A stretch of DNA of 18,371 nucleotides from Pseudomonadota bacterium (lineage in GTDB: Bacteria; Pseudomonadota; Gammaproteobacteria; Xanthomonadales; Xanthomonadaceae), in NCBI GenBank assembly GCA_023438325.1, contig JAEXRB010000347.1, positions 1 to 18,371 on the forward strand, read 5' to 3'. Positions 1 through 8,176 of this stretch are shown here, one piece after another. Below the pieces are notes generated by a model that did not search any database, was not told where the DNA came from, and saw nothing but the letters and a program-made list of their open reading frames with translations. Made by a program: the position numbers and the translations under genes. How positions within the stretch are numbered: the stretch's first letter is position 1; each line of letters starts with the position of its first letter.

Positions 1-332
1 ATATCGTCGAGCACACGCGCACCACGCACTTGTGGCGGCAGCCATGCGGCACGGCGTTCGTCGAGGTTTCGCCCATCCCAATGCAGTCGCACGCCGGTTT
101 GGCCGAGCGCTTCCACCGCCAGCCGCAGCGCCACCGCATCCACTTCCAGCAGCGCGGTCATTTCACGCGACTCGCGCCCGAAGTGGAACACCAGCTGCTG
201 CTGCTCGGCCAGTGTGTGCCCAAGTGCGACCGGTGGCAGGTGCAGTGACGGCAGGACGATGTGCGCACGCATCGGCGTGCGTGCGCATCCGGCCAGCATC
301 AACACGCAGGCCAGTGTGATCAGACGGCGCAC
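1..332 (-). CDS. DUF3261-like outer-membrane lipoprotein of the aryl polyene cluster (3' end cut off)
   Basis: This gene is too broken up for simple ORF callers because it starts with GTG and runs off the window; 110 residues are visible. The protein starts MRRLITLACVLMLAGC (GTG read as Met), a short basic and hydrophobic signal ending in the lipobox LAGC, so Cys16 should be lipidated. The rest of the visible part has the look of the small lipoproteins (DUF3261) that follow the exporter in aryl polyene clusters, the position called apeN as I recall. The start lies inside the end of the halogenase gene (13-base overlap), with a GGAGG ribosome site (337-341) four bases before the GTG. It would probably work at the outer membrane with the LolA-like and MMPL proteins encoded just upstream. 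The family assignment rests on context and lipobox more than on a clear motif. Confidence 0.72.
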   Translation of the reverse strand, partial: MRRLITLACVLMLAGCARTPMRAHIVLPSLHLPPVALGHTLAEQQQLVFHFGRESREMTALLEVDAVALRLAVEALGQTGVRLHWDGRNLDERRAAWLPPQVRGARVLDD

Positions 333-1558
333 AGTTCCTCCAGCGTACGCAGCCTGCGCCCGCTATCGTCGGCGACATAGGGATTCTTCGCATCCCAGGC
401 GTAACCGGCGAGGATGGCGCAGATCATGCGGCGCACGTTCGGATCCTGATTCGGATGGAAGATGATGTTCTGGAAGCCGCCGGCATACCAGGATTCGACG
501 AAGCGGCGGAAGGTGCGTACCCCGGCGCGCAGGGGTATCTCGAAATCCTGCACCCAGTCCACCGGTTCCCCGTTCTTGCGGCGCAACAGGCAGTCGGCCG
601 CCAGTTGCGCGGATTTGAACGCGATGGTGACGCCGGAGGAAAACACCGGGTCGAGAAACTCTCCGGCGTTGCCCAGCAGGGCATAGCCTGGCCCCACCAG
701 CGAGGCGACATTGGCCGAATAGCCGACGATCTGGCGCCCCGGCATCACGTCCCAGGTGGCGTTGGCCAGCAGCGCGCGCAGGTTCGGGGCTTCGTCCACC
801 AGTGCGCGCAAGCGTTCGATCTCGGTGCCGCTGTAACGGCTCAGGAAATCCTGCGTGGCTACCACGCCTTGCGAGCAGCAACCGTTGGAGAACGGAATCG
901 TCCAGTACCACACATCCACATGTTCGGGATGCGTGGTGATGACGATCTTGTTGCGGTCGAACGTGCCGGGCGAGACGTTGTCGCGTATGTGAGTGAAAAG
1001 TGCACCGCGCACCGGGAAGTTGGAAGGCGATTCGAGTTCCAGCAGGCGCGGCAACAGGCGGGCGAAGCCGCTGGCATCGAGCAGGAAGTCTGCTTCCACC
1101 ACGTATTCCTCGCCCTCCGGCGAACGTGCCGTCACGCGCGGGCGTTCGCCCGGCTCCACCGCCAGTACTTCATGCTGGAAGCGCACTTCCGCGCCCATGC
1201 GTTGCGCACCTTTCACCAGCACGTGGTCGAAGTCGGCACGCTGCACTTGGTACGTGGTGCCCCAGCCTTCGGAAAACTTGTCGCGGAAGTCGAACCAGGT
1301 GGTGCGATCGCCGCGCGCGAACGTCGCGCCGTTCTTGTGCTGGAAACCGGCCTCTACCACGTCGCGCAACAGCCCGGCGGCTTCGATGTATTCCATGCTC
1401 TGCGGCAACAGGCTCTCGCCGATCGAAAAACGCGGGAACTGCTGGCGCTCCAGCATCAGTACGCGCAATCCACGCTGACGCAGCATCGCGGCGGCGACCG
1501 AGCCAGCCGGGCCGGCGCCAATGATGAGGATGTCGGTGGTTTCTGTGCGAAGCGTCAT
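320..1558 (-). CDS. Flavin-dependent halogenase, pigment-associated
   Basis: The product is 412 residues, the usual size for FADH2-dependent halogenases that act on small or carrier-bound aromatics. The N-terminus has a Rossmann FAD motif, GAGPAG at residues 14-19, then GESLLP near 48-53. Lys75 sits in GFQHKNGATF, the place of the catalytic lysine in phenol/pyrrole halogenases. The diagnostic WxWxIP motif is present as WYWTIP at 217-222, and the flavin-binding GNAGEFLDPVFSSGV segment follows at about 297-310. These features favour a halogenase over a plain monooxygenase. The start overlaps the exporter stop by four bases (ATGA). In xanthomonadin pathways, known to give brominated aryl polyenes, such an enzyme probably halogenates the ring or polyene; which halogen and position cannot be told here. 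It needs reduced flavin from a partner reductase not seen in the window. Confidence 0.88.
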   Translation of the reverse strand: MTLRTETTDILIIGAGPAGSVAAAMLRQRGLRVLMLERQQFPRFSIGESLLPQSMEYIEAAGLLRDVVEAGFQHKNGATFARGDRTTWFDFRDKFSEGWGTTYQVQRADFDHVLVKGAQRMGAEVRFQHEVLAVEPGERPRVTARSPEGEEYVVEADFLLDASGFARLLPRLLELESPSNFPVRGALFTHIRDNVSPGTFDRNKIVITTHPEHVDVWYWTIPFSNGCCSQGVVATQDFLSRYSGTEIERLRALVDEAPNLRALLANATWDVMPGRQIVGYSANVASLVGPGYALLGNAGEFLDPVFSSGVTIAFKSAQLAADCLLRRKNGEPVDWVQDFEIPLRAGVRTFRRFVESWYAGGFQNIIFHPNQDPNVRRMICAILAGYAWDAKNPYVADDSGRRLRTLEELCAV

Positions 1559-3933
1559 GGCGTTCTCGGGTAGTCCTGTGGCGTGGGCATGAGTGAAACA
1601 GCGTGCTTTTCTTTCCCGCCGGCATGAGGGCGGAACAGCGGCGAAATGATCCAGACCAAACCGATGCCCAGTAGCAGGGTCAGTCCGAAAGCGTGCAGTG
1701 CGGGCGTGGCCGACAGGGCCAGCAGCCCGAACGACAACCAAGTGCTGCCGGCGCCGACGCACACGGCCAACCACGCCGAATCATCATTGCGATGTTCCAG
1801 CAAGAAGATGCCGTAGTCGATGCCCATGCCCAGCAGCAGGATCAATGCCAGTACGTTGAACAATTGCAGCGGCGAGCCCAGCCAGCCCAGCAGTGCCAGC
1901 GTGAGCGTGGTGGCGATCAAGGTGGGCAGCATCGCGCGCCAGGCCTGTGTGCGGAAACGCCACAGCAGCAGGCAGAAGACCAGCGCCGCGCCAACCGCAA
2001 GCAGCCACGTCATCAGCTTGCGATAGTGGCCGAGCAAGTGCGAGTAATCCGATGCGCGATCGATGAAACGTATGCCCGGAATGTCGGCCGCCGCGGCATG
2101 CAGGGGCGCAAGCGAGCCGCCACGCGCCGGGTCGTCGAGCATCACCACGCTCGCCATGCCGTCGCCCAGCGCACCGATCCACAGGGCTCGGGCCGGCAGC
2201 GAAACCGGTGATTGCAGCCAGGTCTCCAGCAGCAGTGGCGCAGGCTCGAACCGCGGCCGCGACAAGGCTTCATCAAGCGCTTGGCTTGCCTGAAGCAGCA
2301 CGGCGCTCTCCACGTGTGCAGCCAGATGCGCATCCTCACGCTGACGCCGTTCGGACGGCAGCCAATCACTCAGCGCGCGCCAGCCGCTGATCTGGCCGGC
2401 ATCGCGCAAGGGTGCCAAACGTGTGCGCAGTGCTTCTTCGCGTTCCAGTACATGCTGGGCATCGTCGCCGCGCACCAGAAAGAACTGCGCTGGACTGGGC
2501 AGGCCGAGCACGCTGCCAGCTTCGATCTGCTGCGCGATCAAATCCTGCGGCGAGGATTGCAGGCTGCGCAGATCGTCGCGCACCTCCAGCCGCAACATGC
2601 CGATGACGATGAACAGCACCAGCAAGAGGCCGGCGAACAGCCATCCTGCACTCCAGCGCACCTGTGGCCACACGCGCAGCGAGGCGCCGACGGCGCGCGA
2701 GAAACCGCTGCGTTTGGGTGCACGCGCATCCAGCCACGGGAACCACAGGATCGCGGTCAGGAAGGCGCCCACCAAGCCTGCGACCGAGAAAACGGCCATC
2801 TGGCGCAAACCGGGGAAAGGCGCCAGCCCAAGTGCGAGATACGCAGCCGCGCTGGTGGCCAGCGCCAGCCAAAGGCCGGGCAACAGGTGACGCAGCACGC
2901 GCCAGCGCTCCTGCGCTGGATGGCCTTGGCGCGTGGCGAACCAGTGGATGCCGTAATCCTCGGCCACCCCGACGAGGCTGACGCCGAACACGAGCGTCAA
3001 CAGATGTACGCGATCGAACAGCAGTGCCGTCACCGACAGGCCCACGGCACAGCCGATCAGCAGCGAGCAGGCCACCAGTGCGATCGGGCGCGGTGAGCGG
3101 AACGCGAGAAAAGCCAGCAGCAATACTGCGGCGAGCGACCCCCAGCCGATGGTGTTGATCTCGCCATGGGCGCGTACTGCGGCGGCCTCGGCATGCAGCG
3201 GGACGCCGGCACGCAGTACGCGCAGATCAGCGGCTTGAGTTGCTGCCGCCGCAACTGCGGCATCCAGCGTCTGTGCCAAATGGGGTTCGCCATCAAGCCG
3301 GAACGCCGAGCCCGGAAGCTCCAGTTGCAGCAGCGCCCAATGCCGGCCTTGTGCGCTGATCAAGCCGTCCTCGCCGAGCTGCACGCCGGAGGTTGCGGCA
3401 CGCTGCTGCCACCATGCCGGCCACAGCTCCAGCGGGTCGTGCAGCCAACCGGTCAGACGTGCGCCCATTGGCCCGAAAAGCCGCGCCAGCGCTTGCTGTG
3501 TCAGCGCGCTGCTATCGGCCTGTGCCAGCATGGCGCGTTGTTCGTCGGTCAGCAGCCGGTCGCGGTAGGGCGCATAGAAGGTGCGCGCACGGTTGAACCA
3601 GTCCGCTGTCGATTCGATTTCTTGCAGGCCGGTCGGATCCTTTTCCAGTGCCTGCCGGAATGACGTCTGCGCACGCAGCGCGGCGTCTGTGTCGTGGGCG
3701 CCGAGCAGCACAACGATGCGGCGCGCACTGGCCTCGGCGATACGCGCCGTGGCATCGGCGACCAGAACATCGTCGGCTGCGCGCGGCAGCAACGCCAGCA
3801 CATCGGTATCGATGCGTGCTTCCTGCCAGAAGCGCCATTGGTGTACGCCGACCAGCAACACCATCACGAGCCACGCCAGCGCGAACAGGCGCCAGCCGCG
3901 GATGGGAGCGGCGATGGATGCCGCCTCAGTCAA
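1555..3933 (-). CDS. MMPL/RND-family exporter of the aryl polyene cluster
   Basis: This 792-residue inner-membrane protein has the RND two-fold layout. It has one membrane helix near residues 14-31, a large periplasmic domain to about 260, a block of helices at about 262-400, a second helix near 430-447, a second periplasmic domain, and a final helix block to about 765. Each block carries the acidic residue expected of proton-driven transporters: GVAEDYGIHW (Asp326) and GMGIDYGIFL (Asp706). Its place between a LolA-like carrier and, after the halogenase, a lipoprotein matches the exporter called apeM in aryl polyene clusters, as I recall. It likely extracts or flips the lipid-linked polyene for delivery to the outer membrane. 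It overlaps the LolA-like gene by eight bases and the halogenase start by four, so expression is probably coupled. Substrate is inferred from context only. Confidence 0.88.
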   Translation of the reverse strand: MTEAASIAAPIRGWRLFALAWLVMVLLVGVHQWRFWQEARIDTDVLALLPRAADDVLVADATARIAEASARRIVVLLGAHDTDAALRAQTSFRQALEKDPTGLQEIESTADWFNRARTFYAPYRDRLLTDEQRAMLAQADSSALTQQALARLFGPMGARLTGWLHDPLELWPAWWQQRAATSGVQLGEDGLISAQGRHWALLQLELPGSAFRLDGEPHLAQTLDAAVAAAATQAADLRVLRAGVPLHAEAAAVRAHGEINTIGWGSLAAVLLLAFLAFRSPRPIALVACSLLIGCAVGLSVTALLFDRVHLLTLVFGVSLVGVAEDYGIHWFATRQGHPAQERWRVLRHLLPGLWLALATSAAAYLALGLAPFPGLRQMAVFSVAGLVGAFLTAILWFPWLDARAPKRSGFSRAVGASLRVWPQVRWSAGWLFAGLLLVLFIVIGMLRLEVRDDLRSLQSSPQDLIAQQIEAGSVLGLPSPAQFFLVRGDDAQHVLEREEALRTRLAPLRDAGQISGWRALSDWLPSERRQREDAHLAAHVESAVLLQASQALDEALSRPRFEPAPLLLETWLQSPVSLPARALWIGALGDGMASVVMLDDPARGGSLAPLHAAAADIPGIRFIDRASDYSHLLGHYRKLMTWLLAVGAALVFCLLLWRFRTQAWRAMLPTLIATTLTLALLGWLGSPLQLFNVLALILLLGMGIDYGIFLLEHRNDDSAWLAVCVGAGSTWLSFGLLALSATPALHAFGLTLLLGIGLVWIISPLFRPHAGGKEKHAVSLMPTPQDYPRTP

Positions 3934-4549
3934 ACTGCGCTGCCTCTTCGCGTGTCAGCGCGGATGGCTCGGTAATGAAGCCTTCGAACGTGATGCGGGT
4001 CTGGTCGCCTTGGGTGTCATCGAGCACGACCTGTTCCACGAACGCCGCGCCTTCGATATGCAATGCCGTGAAGGCTTGCGCCAGCGGTCCTGGCCTAGGC
4101 GTCAGCGCCAGTTGCCAACGGCCCTCGGGCATCAGCGTGGCGCGCCCGTCGAAGCGTGCGGACAGGGTGGCGACATCGCCAGACATCAAGGCGAAGAAGG
4201 TGGCATTGATGGCGGCCAGGCCGGGCTGCCGGGTGGCGTCGGCTTCGATGCGCCAGCTTCCATCGGCCTGGCGCGTGGCGATGCGCTCGCGGGTCAGCAC
4301 GACCTCGGAGGCAAACGGTGCGACGGTTTTCCACACGATCCCGCGTTCGGCGGCCAGCACGAAATCACCGCTGGAGCGCAGCGGATTGCGGAAACCTTCG
4401 ATCCGCTTTTCCTGCGTAAACGTGCCGCGCAACACGGTGGTGTGCTCGATGCGTTCGGCCACGGCGGACAAATCGGCTGCTGCGGCCGTTCCCGTGGCGA
4501 GGCAGGTGACGAGCAGGGTGAACCACATCATTGGAGACAGGCGTTTCAT
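3926..4549 (-). CDS. LolA-like outer-membrane lipoprotein carrier protein
   Basis: The product has 207 residues. It begins MKRLSPMMWFTLLVTCLATG, followed by TAAAAD, a clear cleavable signal peptide ending near residue 24 or 25. The mature part has the LolA-type opening (LRGTFTQEKRIEGF, with alternating strand-like segments after it), so a periplasmic half-barrel that carries a hydrophobic ligand is expected. I chose the start at 4549 because it forms an ATGA overlap with the thioesterase stop, and the signal peptide begins exactly there; the longer reading frame has no sensible N-terminus. Family knowledge: LolA ferries lipoproteins across the periplasm, while paralogues inside aryl polyene clusters (apeL position) are thought to carry the polyene lipid. 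This copy is cluster-embedded, so it is probably the specialised paralogue rather than the cell's main LolA. Confidence 0.85.
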   Translation of the reverse strand: MKRLSPMMWFTLLVTCLATGTAAAADLSAVAERIEHTTVLRGTFTQEKRIEGFRNPLRSSGDFVLAAERGIVWKTVAPFASEVVLTRERIATRQADGSWRIEADATRQPGLAAINATFFALMSGDVATLSARFDGRATLMPEGRWQLALTPRPGPLAQAFTALHIEGAAFVEQVVLDDTQGDQTRITFEGFITEPSALTREEAAQFD

Positions 4550-4971
4550 GTGCCCTCCACGCCGAGTCGCTGCCACAGCACCTGCGGGCAGACGTATTGC
4601 AACGCGCCGCTGGCGGCATCCACGGCCACCTGGATCGTATAGGCGGTGGTCAGCTTTTCCCCGCTCTTCGCATCGCGAATCAGGTACTGGATCTTGAGCC
4701 GGTTTTCCCATTCCACGATGCTGGCCGAGATTTTCAGTGGCTGGGCGAAATGCAGTGGGCGCACATACTTGATGCGCGCATCGACCACCGGCCAGAGCCA
4801 GCCGGAATCGCGCATCTGCGGGTAGTCGTAGTCGAAGCGGCGCAGCAGGGCGCAGCGGGCGATCTCCAGATACTTGAAGTAGTGCCCGTGCCAGACCACG
4901 TTCATCGGGTCACAGTCGTGGAACGCAGGTTCCAGATCGATCTCGCAGGCAAGATCCGGCCGCTCAGTCAT
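4546..4971 (-). CDS. Acyl thioesterase, YbgC/4-hydroxybenzoyl-CoA thioesterase family
   Basis: This 141-residue single hot-dog domain protein has the expected family length. The active-site loop is HDCDPMNVVWHGHYFKYLE at residues 18-36, with Asp21 in the place of the catalytic aspartate of 4-hydroxybenzoyl-CoA thioesterases and the HGHYFKYLE start of the long central helix after it. It has no signal peptide, so it acts in the cytoplasm. In aryl polyene clusters a thioesterase sits at this position (apeK, as I recall) and is thought to release or proof-read acyl chains on the carrier proteins. It overlaps the ammonia-lyase gene by eight bases and the LolA-like gene by four. Whether it acts on the finished polyene, on stalled intermediates or on CoA esters is not visible. 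Confidence 0.86.
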   Translation of the reverse strand: MTERPDLACEIDLEPAFHDCDPMNVVWHGHYFKYLEIARCALLRRFDYDYPQMRDSGWLWPVVDARIKYVRPLHFAQPLKISASIVEWENRLKIQYLIRDAKSGEKLTTAYTIQVAVDAASGALQYVCPQVLWQRLGVEGT

Positions 4972-6508
4972 ACAACCTCCAGTCGCGTTCGCGCAGCGCA
5001 GTGATCAGTGCGCGCAATTCGCCATCCAGCGCGCGGTCTTCCTCCACCAGCGCAATGCGTTCGACCAGATCGGCCTGCATCGGTGCAAGCGCTGCGGGCA
5101 GCATGGCGCCGAGATTTTCGCGCAGGCTGCTGGCTTGGCGTGCCGCCATCAGCATGGCGGCCATCACCTGCTCGGTCAGTTCGATCACGCGCAAGGCATC
5201 GCGCGCGGCGATGGTGCCCATGCTGACCTTGTCCTGGTTGTGGCATTCGGTGGAGCGCGAGAACACCGAGGCCGGCATGGTCAGCTTCAAGGCTTCGGCA
5301 GTCCAGGCGGACACGCTGATCTGGAGTGCCTTGAGGCCGTGGTTGATCGGTGCGCGTGCGCCGGTTGCGGCGGAAAGATTGGCGGGCAGGCCATGGTTGT
5401 AGCGTGCGTCCACCAACAGCGCCAGCTGCCGGTCGAGCAGATCGGCGAGGTTGGCGACGGCGTTTTTCAGTGCATCCATCGCAAACGCGATGTGGCCGCC
5501 GTAGAAGTGGCCGCCGTGCAGGATGCGTTCGGCATCCGGATCCACCAGCGGGTTGTCGTTGGCGCTGTTGAGTTCGGTTTCGATGAACTGGCGCAACATC
5601 GGCAGCGCGTCTTCCAGTACGCCGATCACGTGCGGGGCGCAGCGCAGCGAATAACGATCCTGCAAACGGTGCTCGTTGCGTGGCGCGGCAGCGTCGCCCA
5701 GATCGGAGCGCAGGCGTTGTGCCACGCGCATCTGGCCCGGGTGCGGTTTGGCCGCAAACAGCACTTCATCGAAGTGGTGTGCGTTGCCGGCGCTGGCGAA
5801 CACGTTGAACGCGGTCACCCGCGTAGCCAGGCGCGAGAGATATTCGGCACGTTCGAAAGCCAGGCACGCCAGCGCGGTCATCACCGCGGTGCCGTTCATG
5901 ATGGCCAGGCCTTCCTTGGGCCGCAGCCGCAAAGGTTTGCGGCCGATATCAGCCAGCGCGGCAGCGGCGCTGCGGCGTTCGCCGCGATGCATCACGTCGC
6001 GTTCGCCGCAGAGCACGGCAGCGACGTAGGACAGCGGGGTGAGATCGCCGCTGGCACCGACCGAGCCTTCGGCCGGAATCAGTGGCAGCACGTCGTGTCG
6101 AAGCAGTGCCTCCAGCCCTTCGAGCAGGTCGAGGCTGACGCCTGACATGCCGTGCGCCAGGGAGGCCAGTCGCGCTGCCAGCACGGCGCGGGTTTCCTGC
6201 GCATCGAGGAAGCGGCCCAGGCCGCAGCCGTGATAGGCGAACAAATGGTGTGGCAGTTCTGCAACCAGCGCCGGGGGGATGTTGACCGTGCACGAGTCGC
6301 CATAGCCGGTGGTGACGCCGTAGATCACGCCATCGGTTTCCAGCAGGCGATCGAGGAAGGCTGCGCCGCGGGCGATGCGGGCACGGAAATCGGCGGCATC
6401 GGACAACTGTGCCGGGCGTTCGCGCCGGGCAAGCGCGGTCACGTCCTCGATGGACAGGGCCGCTGCACCGAAACGGACGGGCGCGGCTTCAGGGACGGGA
6501 GGCATCAT
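4964..6508 (-). CDS. MIO-type aromatic amino acid ammonia-lyase (HAL/PAL/TAL family)
   Basis: The product is 514 residues, the bacterial histidase-family size. The self-cyclising Ala-Ser-Gly triad that makes the MIO cofactor is at 152-154 in GSVGASGDLTPLS, and the catalytic tyrosine loop YGVTTGYG starts at Tyr63. The substrate-pocket pair corresponding to Ser-His of histidase reads Tyr92-His93. Near the C-terminus the motif CHNQDKVSMGTIAAR resembles the HNQD motif of phenylalanine/tyrosine lyases and aminomutases rather than the QEDH motif of true histidases. No histidine-utilisation genes are nearby. The enzyme probably removes ammonia from an aromatic amino acid, or isomerises it. An aryl acid product could feed the ligase in the same operon. 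The start at 6508 (two tandem ATGs; 6505 is the other option) overlaps the upstream acyltransferase by 20 bases; the longer frame begins with residues that look like antisense noise. Confidence 0.88.
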   Translation of the reverse strand: MMPPVPEAAPVRFGAAALSIEDVTALARRERPAQLSDAADFRARIARGAAFLDRLLETDGVIYGVTTGYGDSCTVNIPPALVAELPHHLFAYHGCGLGRFLDAQETRAVLAARLASLAHGMSGVSLDLLEGLEALLRHDVLPLIPAEGSVGASGDLTPLSYVAAVLCGERDVMHRGERRSAAAALADIGRKPLRLRPKEGLAIMNGTAVMTALACLAFERAEYLSRLATRVTAFNVFASAGNAHHFDEVLFAAKPHPGQMRVAQRLRSDLGDAAAPRNEHRLQDRYSLRCAPHVIGVLEDALPMLRQFIETELNSANDNPLVDPDAERILHGGHFYGGHIAFAMDALKNAVANLADLLDRQLALLVDARYNHGLPANLSAATGARAPINHGLKALQISVSAWTAEALKLTMPASVFSRSTECHNQDKVSMGTIAARDALRVIELTEQVMAAMLMAARQASSLRENLGAMLPAALAPMQADLVERIALVEEDRALDGELRALITALRERDWRLYD

Positions 6509-7436
6509 GTGGAATCTGTTCCCAGAACGGAAAAAAATTGAACCAATCGTAGGGTGCGGCGTGCACTTGCGACTCCAGCCACGCCGCGAAATTGGCAGCG
6601 CAGGCGGCCAGTGCCGCATCGCGCGATGCGCGTGGCAGCTCGACCTTTTCGGCCAGTTTCACGAAATCGATGGCGTAACTGTCACCACGGTGCGTGCAGC
6701 CCATCGCGAACAGCGGACAGCCGAGCAGGGCAGCCAGCACGTATGGCCCGATCGGAAACGGAGCGGGGTGCCCAAGGAACGAGGCCATCGTGTGACGGTG
6801 ACCCTGCACCGGCACGCGATCCCCTGCGATGGTGATGAAGGCGCCTTCGGCCATGCGCTCGGCCAGCCGCATCGCGATGCCGGGATCCAGTTCCGTCACC
6901 TGCACCAGTTCCACCGGGTCGTTCGGCGCCAACTGCCGCAGCATCCGGTTGAAGGTTTCCGCGTGCGCGGTGTGCACCAGTACCACCAGGCGCAGTCCGG
7001 GCACCTGTGGTGCCAGAGCACGGCACAGTTCCAGGCAGCCCATGTGTGCCGTGACGATGATGCCGCCACGTCGGTTGGCGATCTGTTCGAGCATGACCTG
7101 ACGGTTGAGCATCACCTTCTCGGTTGGATAGCGCCCCGCAAGGGCAAGCATCTTGTCGAGCAGGGTTTCGGCAAATACGAGGAAGTGCTTGAGTCCGTGA
7201 CGCCGGCCTGGTCGGCCGCCCAAGGCGCCGCCATGGGCTTGAACGCGTGCCAGATACTGCATCGAGGCGCGGCGCGCGGTGGCATTGAACAGCCAGTGGC
7301 AGAACACCACCGGGAACACGCAAAAACGGAATGGCCAGCGCCCGAGCAGGGCGTGCACCGCGACGAGCAAACGGATGCCCAGCACCCAGGTCGTTTCGGG
7401 CAGGCTGGCCCAGTGTGGCGCGGCGCGCGTGTTCAT
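6489..7436 (-). CDS. LpxL/HtrB-like lipid acyltransferase
   Basis: The product is 315 residues and belongs to the LpxL/HtrB lysophospholipid-acyltransferase superfamily. The catalytic HX4E motif is TAHMGCLE, with His131 and Glu136, and the later block AGDRV fits the family. A hydrophobic N-terminal stretch (about residues 17-50) should anchor it at the inner membrane. It starts inside the stop of the glycosyltransferase gene (ATGA, four bases). In many aryl polyene clusters a single protein carries a glycosyltransferase and this kind of acyltransferase together (apeJ, as I recall); here the two are separate but adjacent and coupled. The likely role is transfer of the polyene acyl chain, or a fatty acyl chain, to the lipid anchor. 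The true acceptor and donor are not shown by the sequence. Confidence 0.86.
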   Translation of the reverse strand: MNTRAAPHWASLPETTWVLGIRLLVAVHALLGRWPFRFCVFPVVFCHWLFNATARRASMQYLARVQAHGGALGGRPGRRHGLKHFLVFAETLLDKMLALAGRYPTEKVMLNRQVMLEQIANRRGGIIVTAHMGCLELCRALAPQVPGLRLVVLVHTAHAETFNRMLRQLAPNDPVELVQVTELDPGIAMRLAERMAEGAFITIAGDRVPVQGHRHTMASFLGHPAPFPIGPYVLAALLGCPLFAMGCTHRGDSYAIDFVKLAEKVELPRASRDAALAACAANFAAWLESQVHAAPYDWFNFFPFWEQIPHDASRP

Positions 7437-8176
7437 CGTGTTGGTCTCGACAGCAGGCGCGGCAGGCGACGCAACATGCCGAAGAAAAGGCGTGCATGCA
7501 TGCGGCTGATGCGTACGTTGTCGCGCCAGACGTCGAAATGCGAGACCCCATCAACGGGGTAATGCACGCGCGTGGGCAGGTTCACCACCGGCATGCCACG
7601 CCAGACGAGCCGCACCAGAATGTCGCTGTCGAAATCCATGCGTCGCCCGATGGGTTCGGCGTCGATCAGTTGCAGCACGTGCGGCAGTGGATAAACCCGG
7701 AAGCCGCACATCGAATCTTTCACCGCGAAGGAAAGGGTGTTGATCCAGACCCAGACATGAGTGATGTAACGCCCGTACAGACGGCCTTTCGGCACGCTCT
7801 CGTCGTACACCGCCTGACCGCAGATCGCCGCATCGGGTGCAGCGCGTGCGGCGCTGATGAAACGCGGAATATCGTCGGCATCATGCTGGCCGTCGGCATC
7901 GATTTGCAGCACGTGGCTGGCGCCAAGTGATGCCGCTTCACGAAAACCGGCCAGCATCGCGCCGCCTTTGCCCTGGTTTTCTTCCAGTCGCAGCAGGCGC
8001 GCTTGCGGCGCATGCGTCCGGACCAGTTCACGCAACACCCCGGCACAGGCCGGATCCGAGCCATCGTCGACCAGCAGGCAAGGCAGGCCGGAGGCGAGCA
8101 CGTGCAGCAAGGTCTGGCCGATGGCGTGTTCATGGTTGTAGACCGGGATCACCACCCAGGGCGTGAATGTAGCCAT
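7433..8176 (-). CDS. Family 2 glycosyltransferase, polyprenol-phosphate type
   Basis: This 247-residue GT-A enzyme opens with WVVIPVYNHE at about residues 7-16. It then has LVDDGSD near 35-41 and the metal and donor-binding QIDADGQHDADDIP segment, typical of dolichol/undecaprenyl-phosphate sugar transferases. No membrane helices are evident, so it is probably a peripheral cytoplasmic enzyme. The start at 8176 shares one base with the ligase-dehydratase stop (TGATG), which fixes it better than the longer open frame. As part of the pigment operon it probably adds a sugar to the lipid or aromatic head group before or after acylation by the adjacent acyltransferase. The sugar and acceptor are unknown. 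Confidence 0.87.
   Translation of the reverse strand: MATFTPWVVIPVYNHEHAIGQTLLHVLASGLPCLLVDDGSDPACAGVLRELVRTHAPQARLLRLEENQGKGGAMLAGFREAASLGASHVLQIDADGQHDADDIPRFISAARAAPDAAICGQAVYDESVPKGRLYGRYITHVWVWINTLSFAVKDSMCGFRVYPLPHVLQLIDAEPIGRRMDFDSDILVRLVWRGMPVVNLPTRVHYPVDGVSHFDVWRDNVRISRMHARLFFGMLRRLPRLLSRPTR

Noticed and set aside
455..1573. Long plus-strand open frame of 372 codons opposite the halogenase
   Set aside because: It lies fully antisense to a gene with clear catalytic motifs, has no recognisable domain, and such frames are common in GC-rich DNA.
2212..3096. Plus-strand open frame of 294 codons opposite the exporter
   Set aside because: No domain or ribosome site is seen, and it is antisense to the MMPL exporter, whose membrane pattern and RND motifs are convincing.
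5135..6145. Plus-strand open frame of 336 codons opposite the ammonia-lyase
   Set aside because: It is antisense to the MIO-containing gene and lacks any recognisable motif.
4964..6508. Reading the lyase as hutH for histidine catabolism
   Set aside because: No other hut genes are present, the gene is coupled to pigment genes, and the HNQD motif differs from that of histidases.
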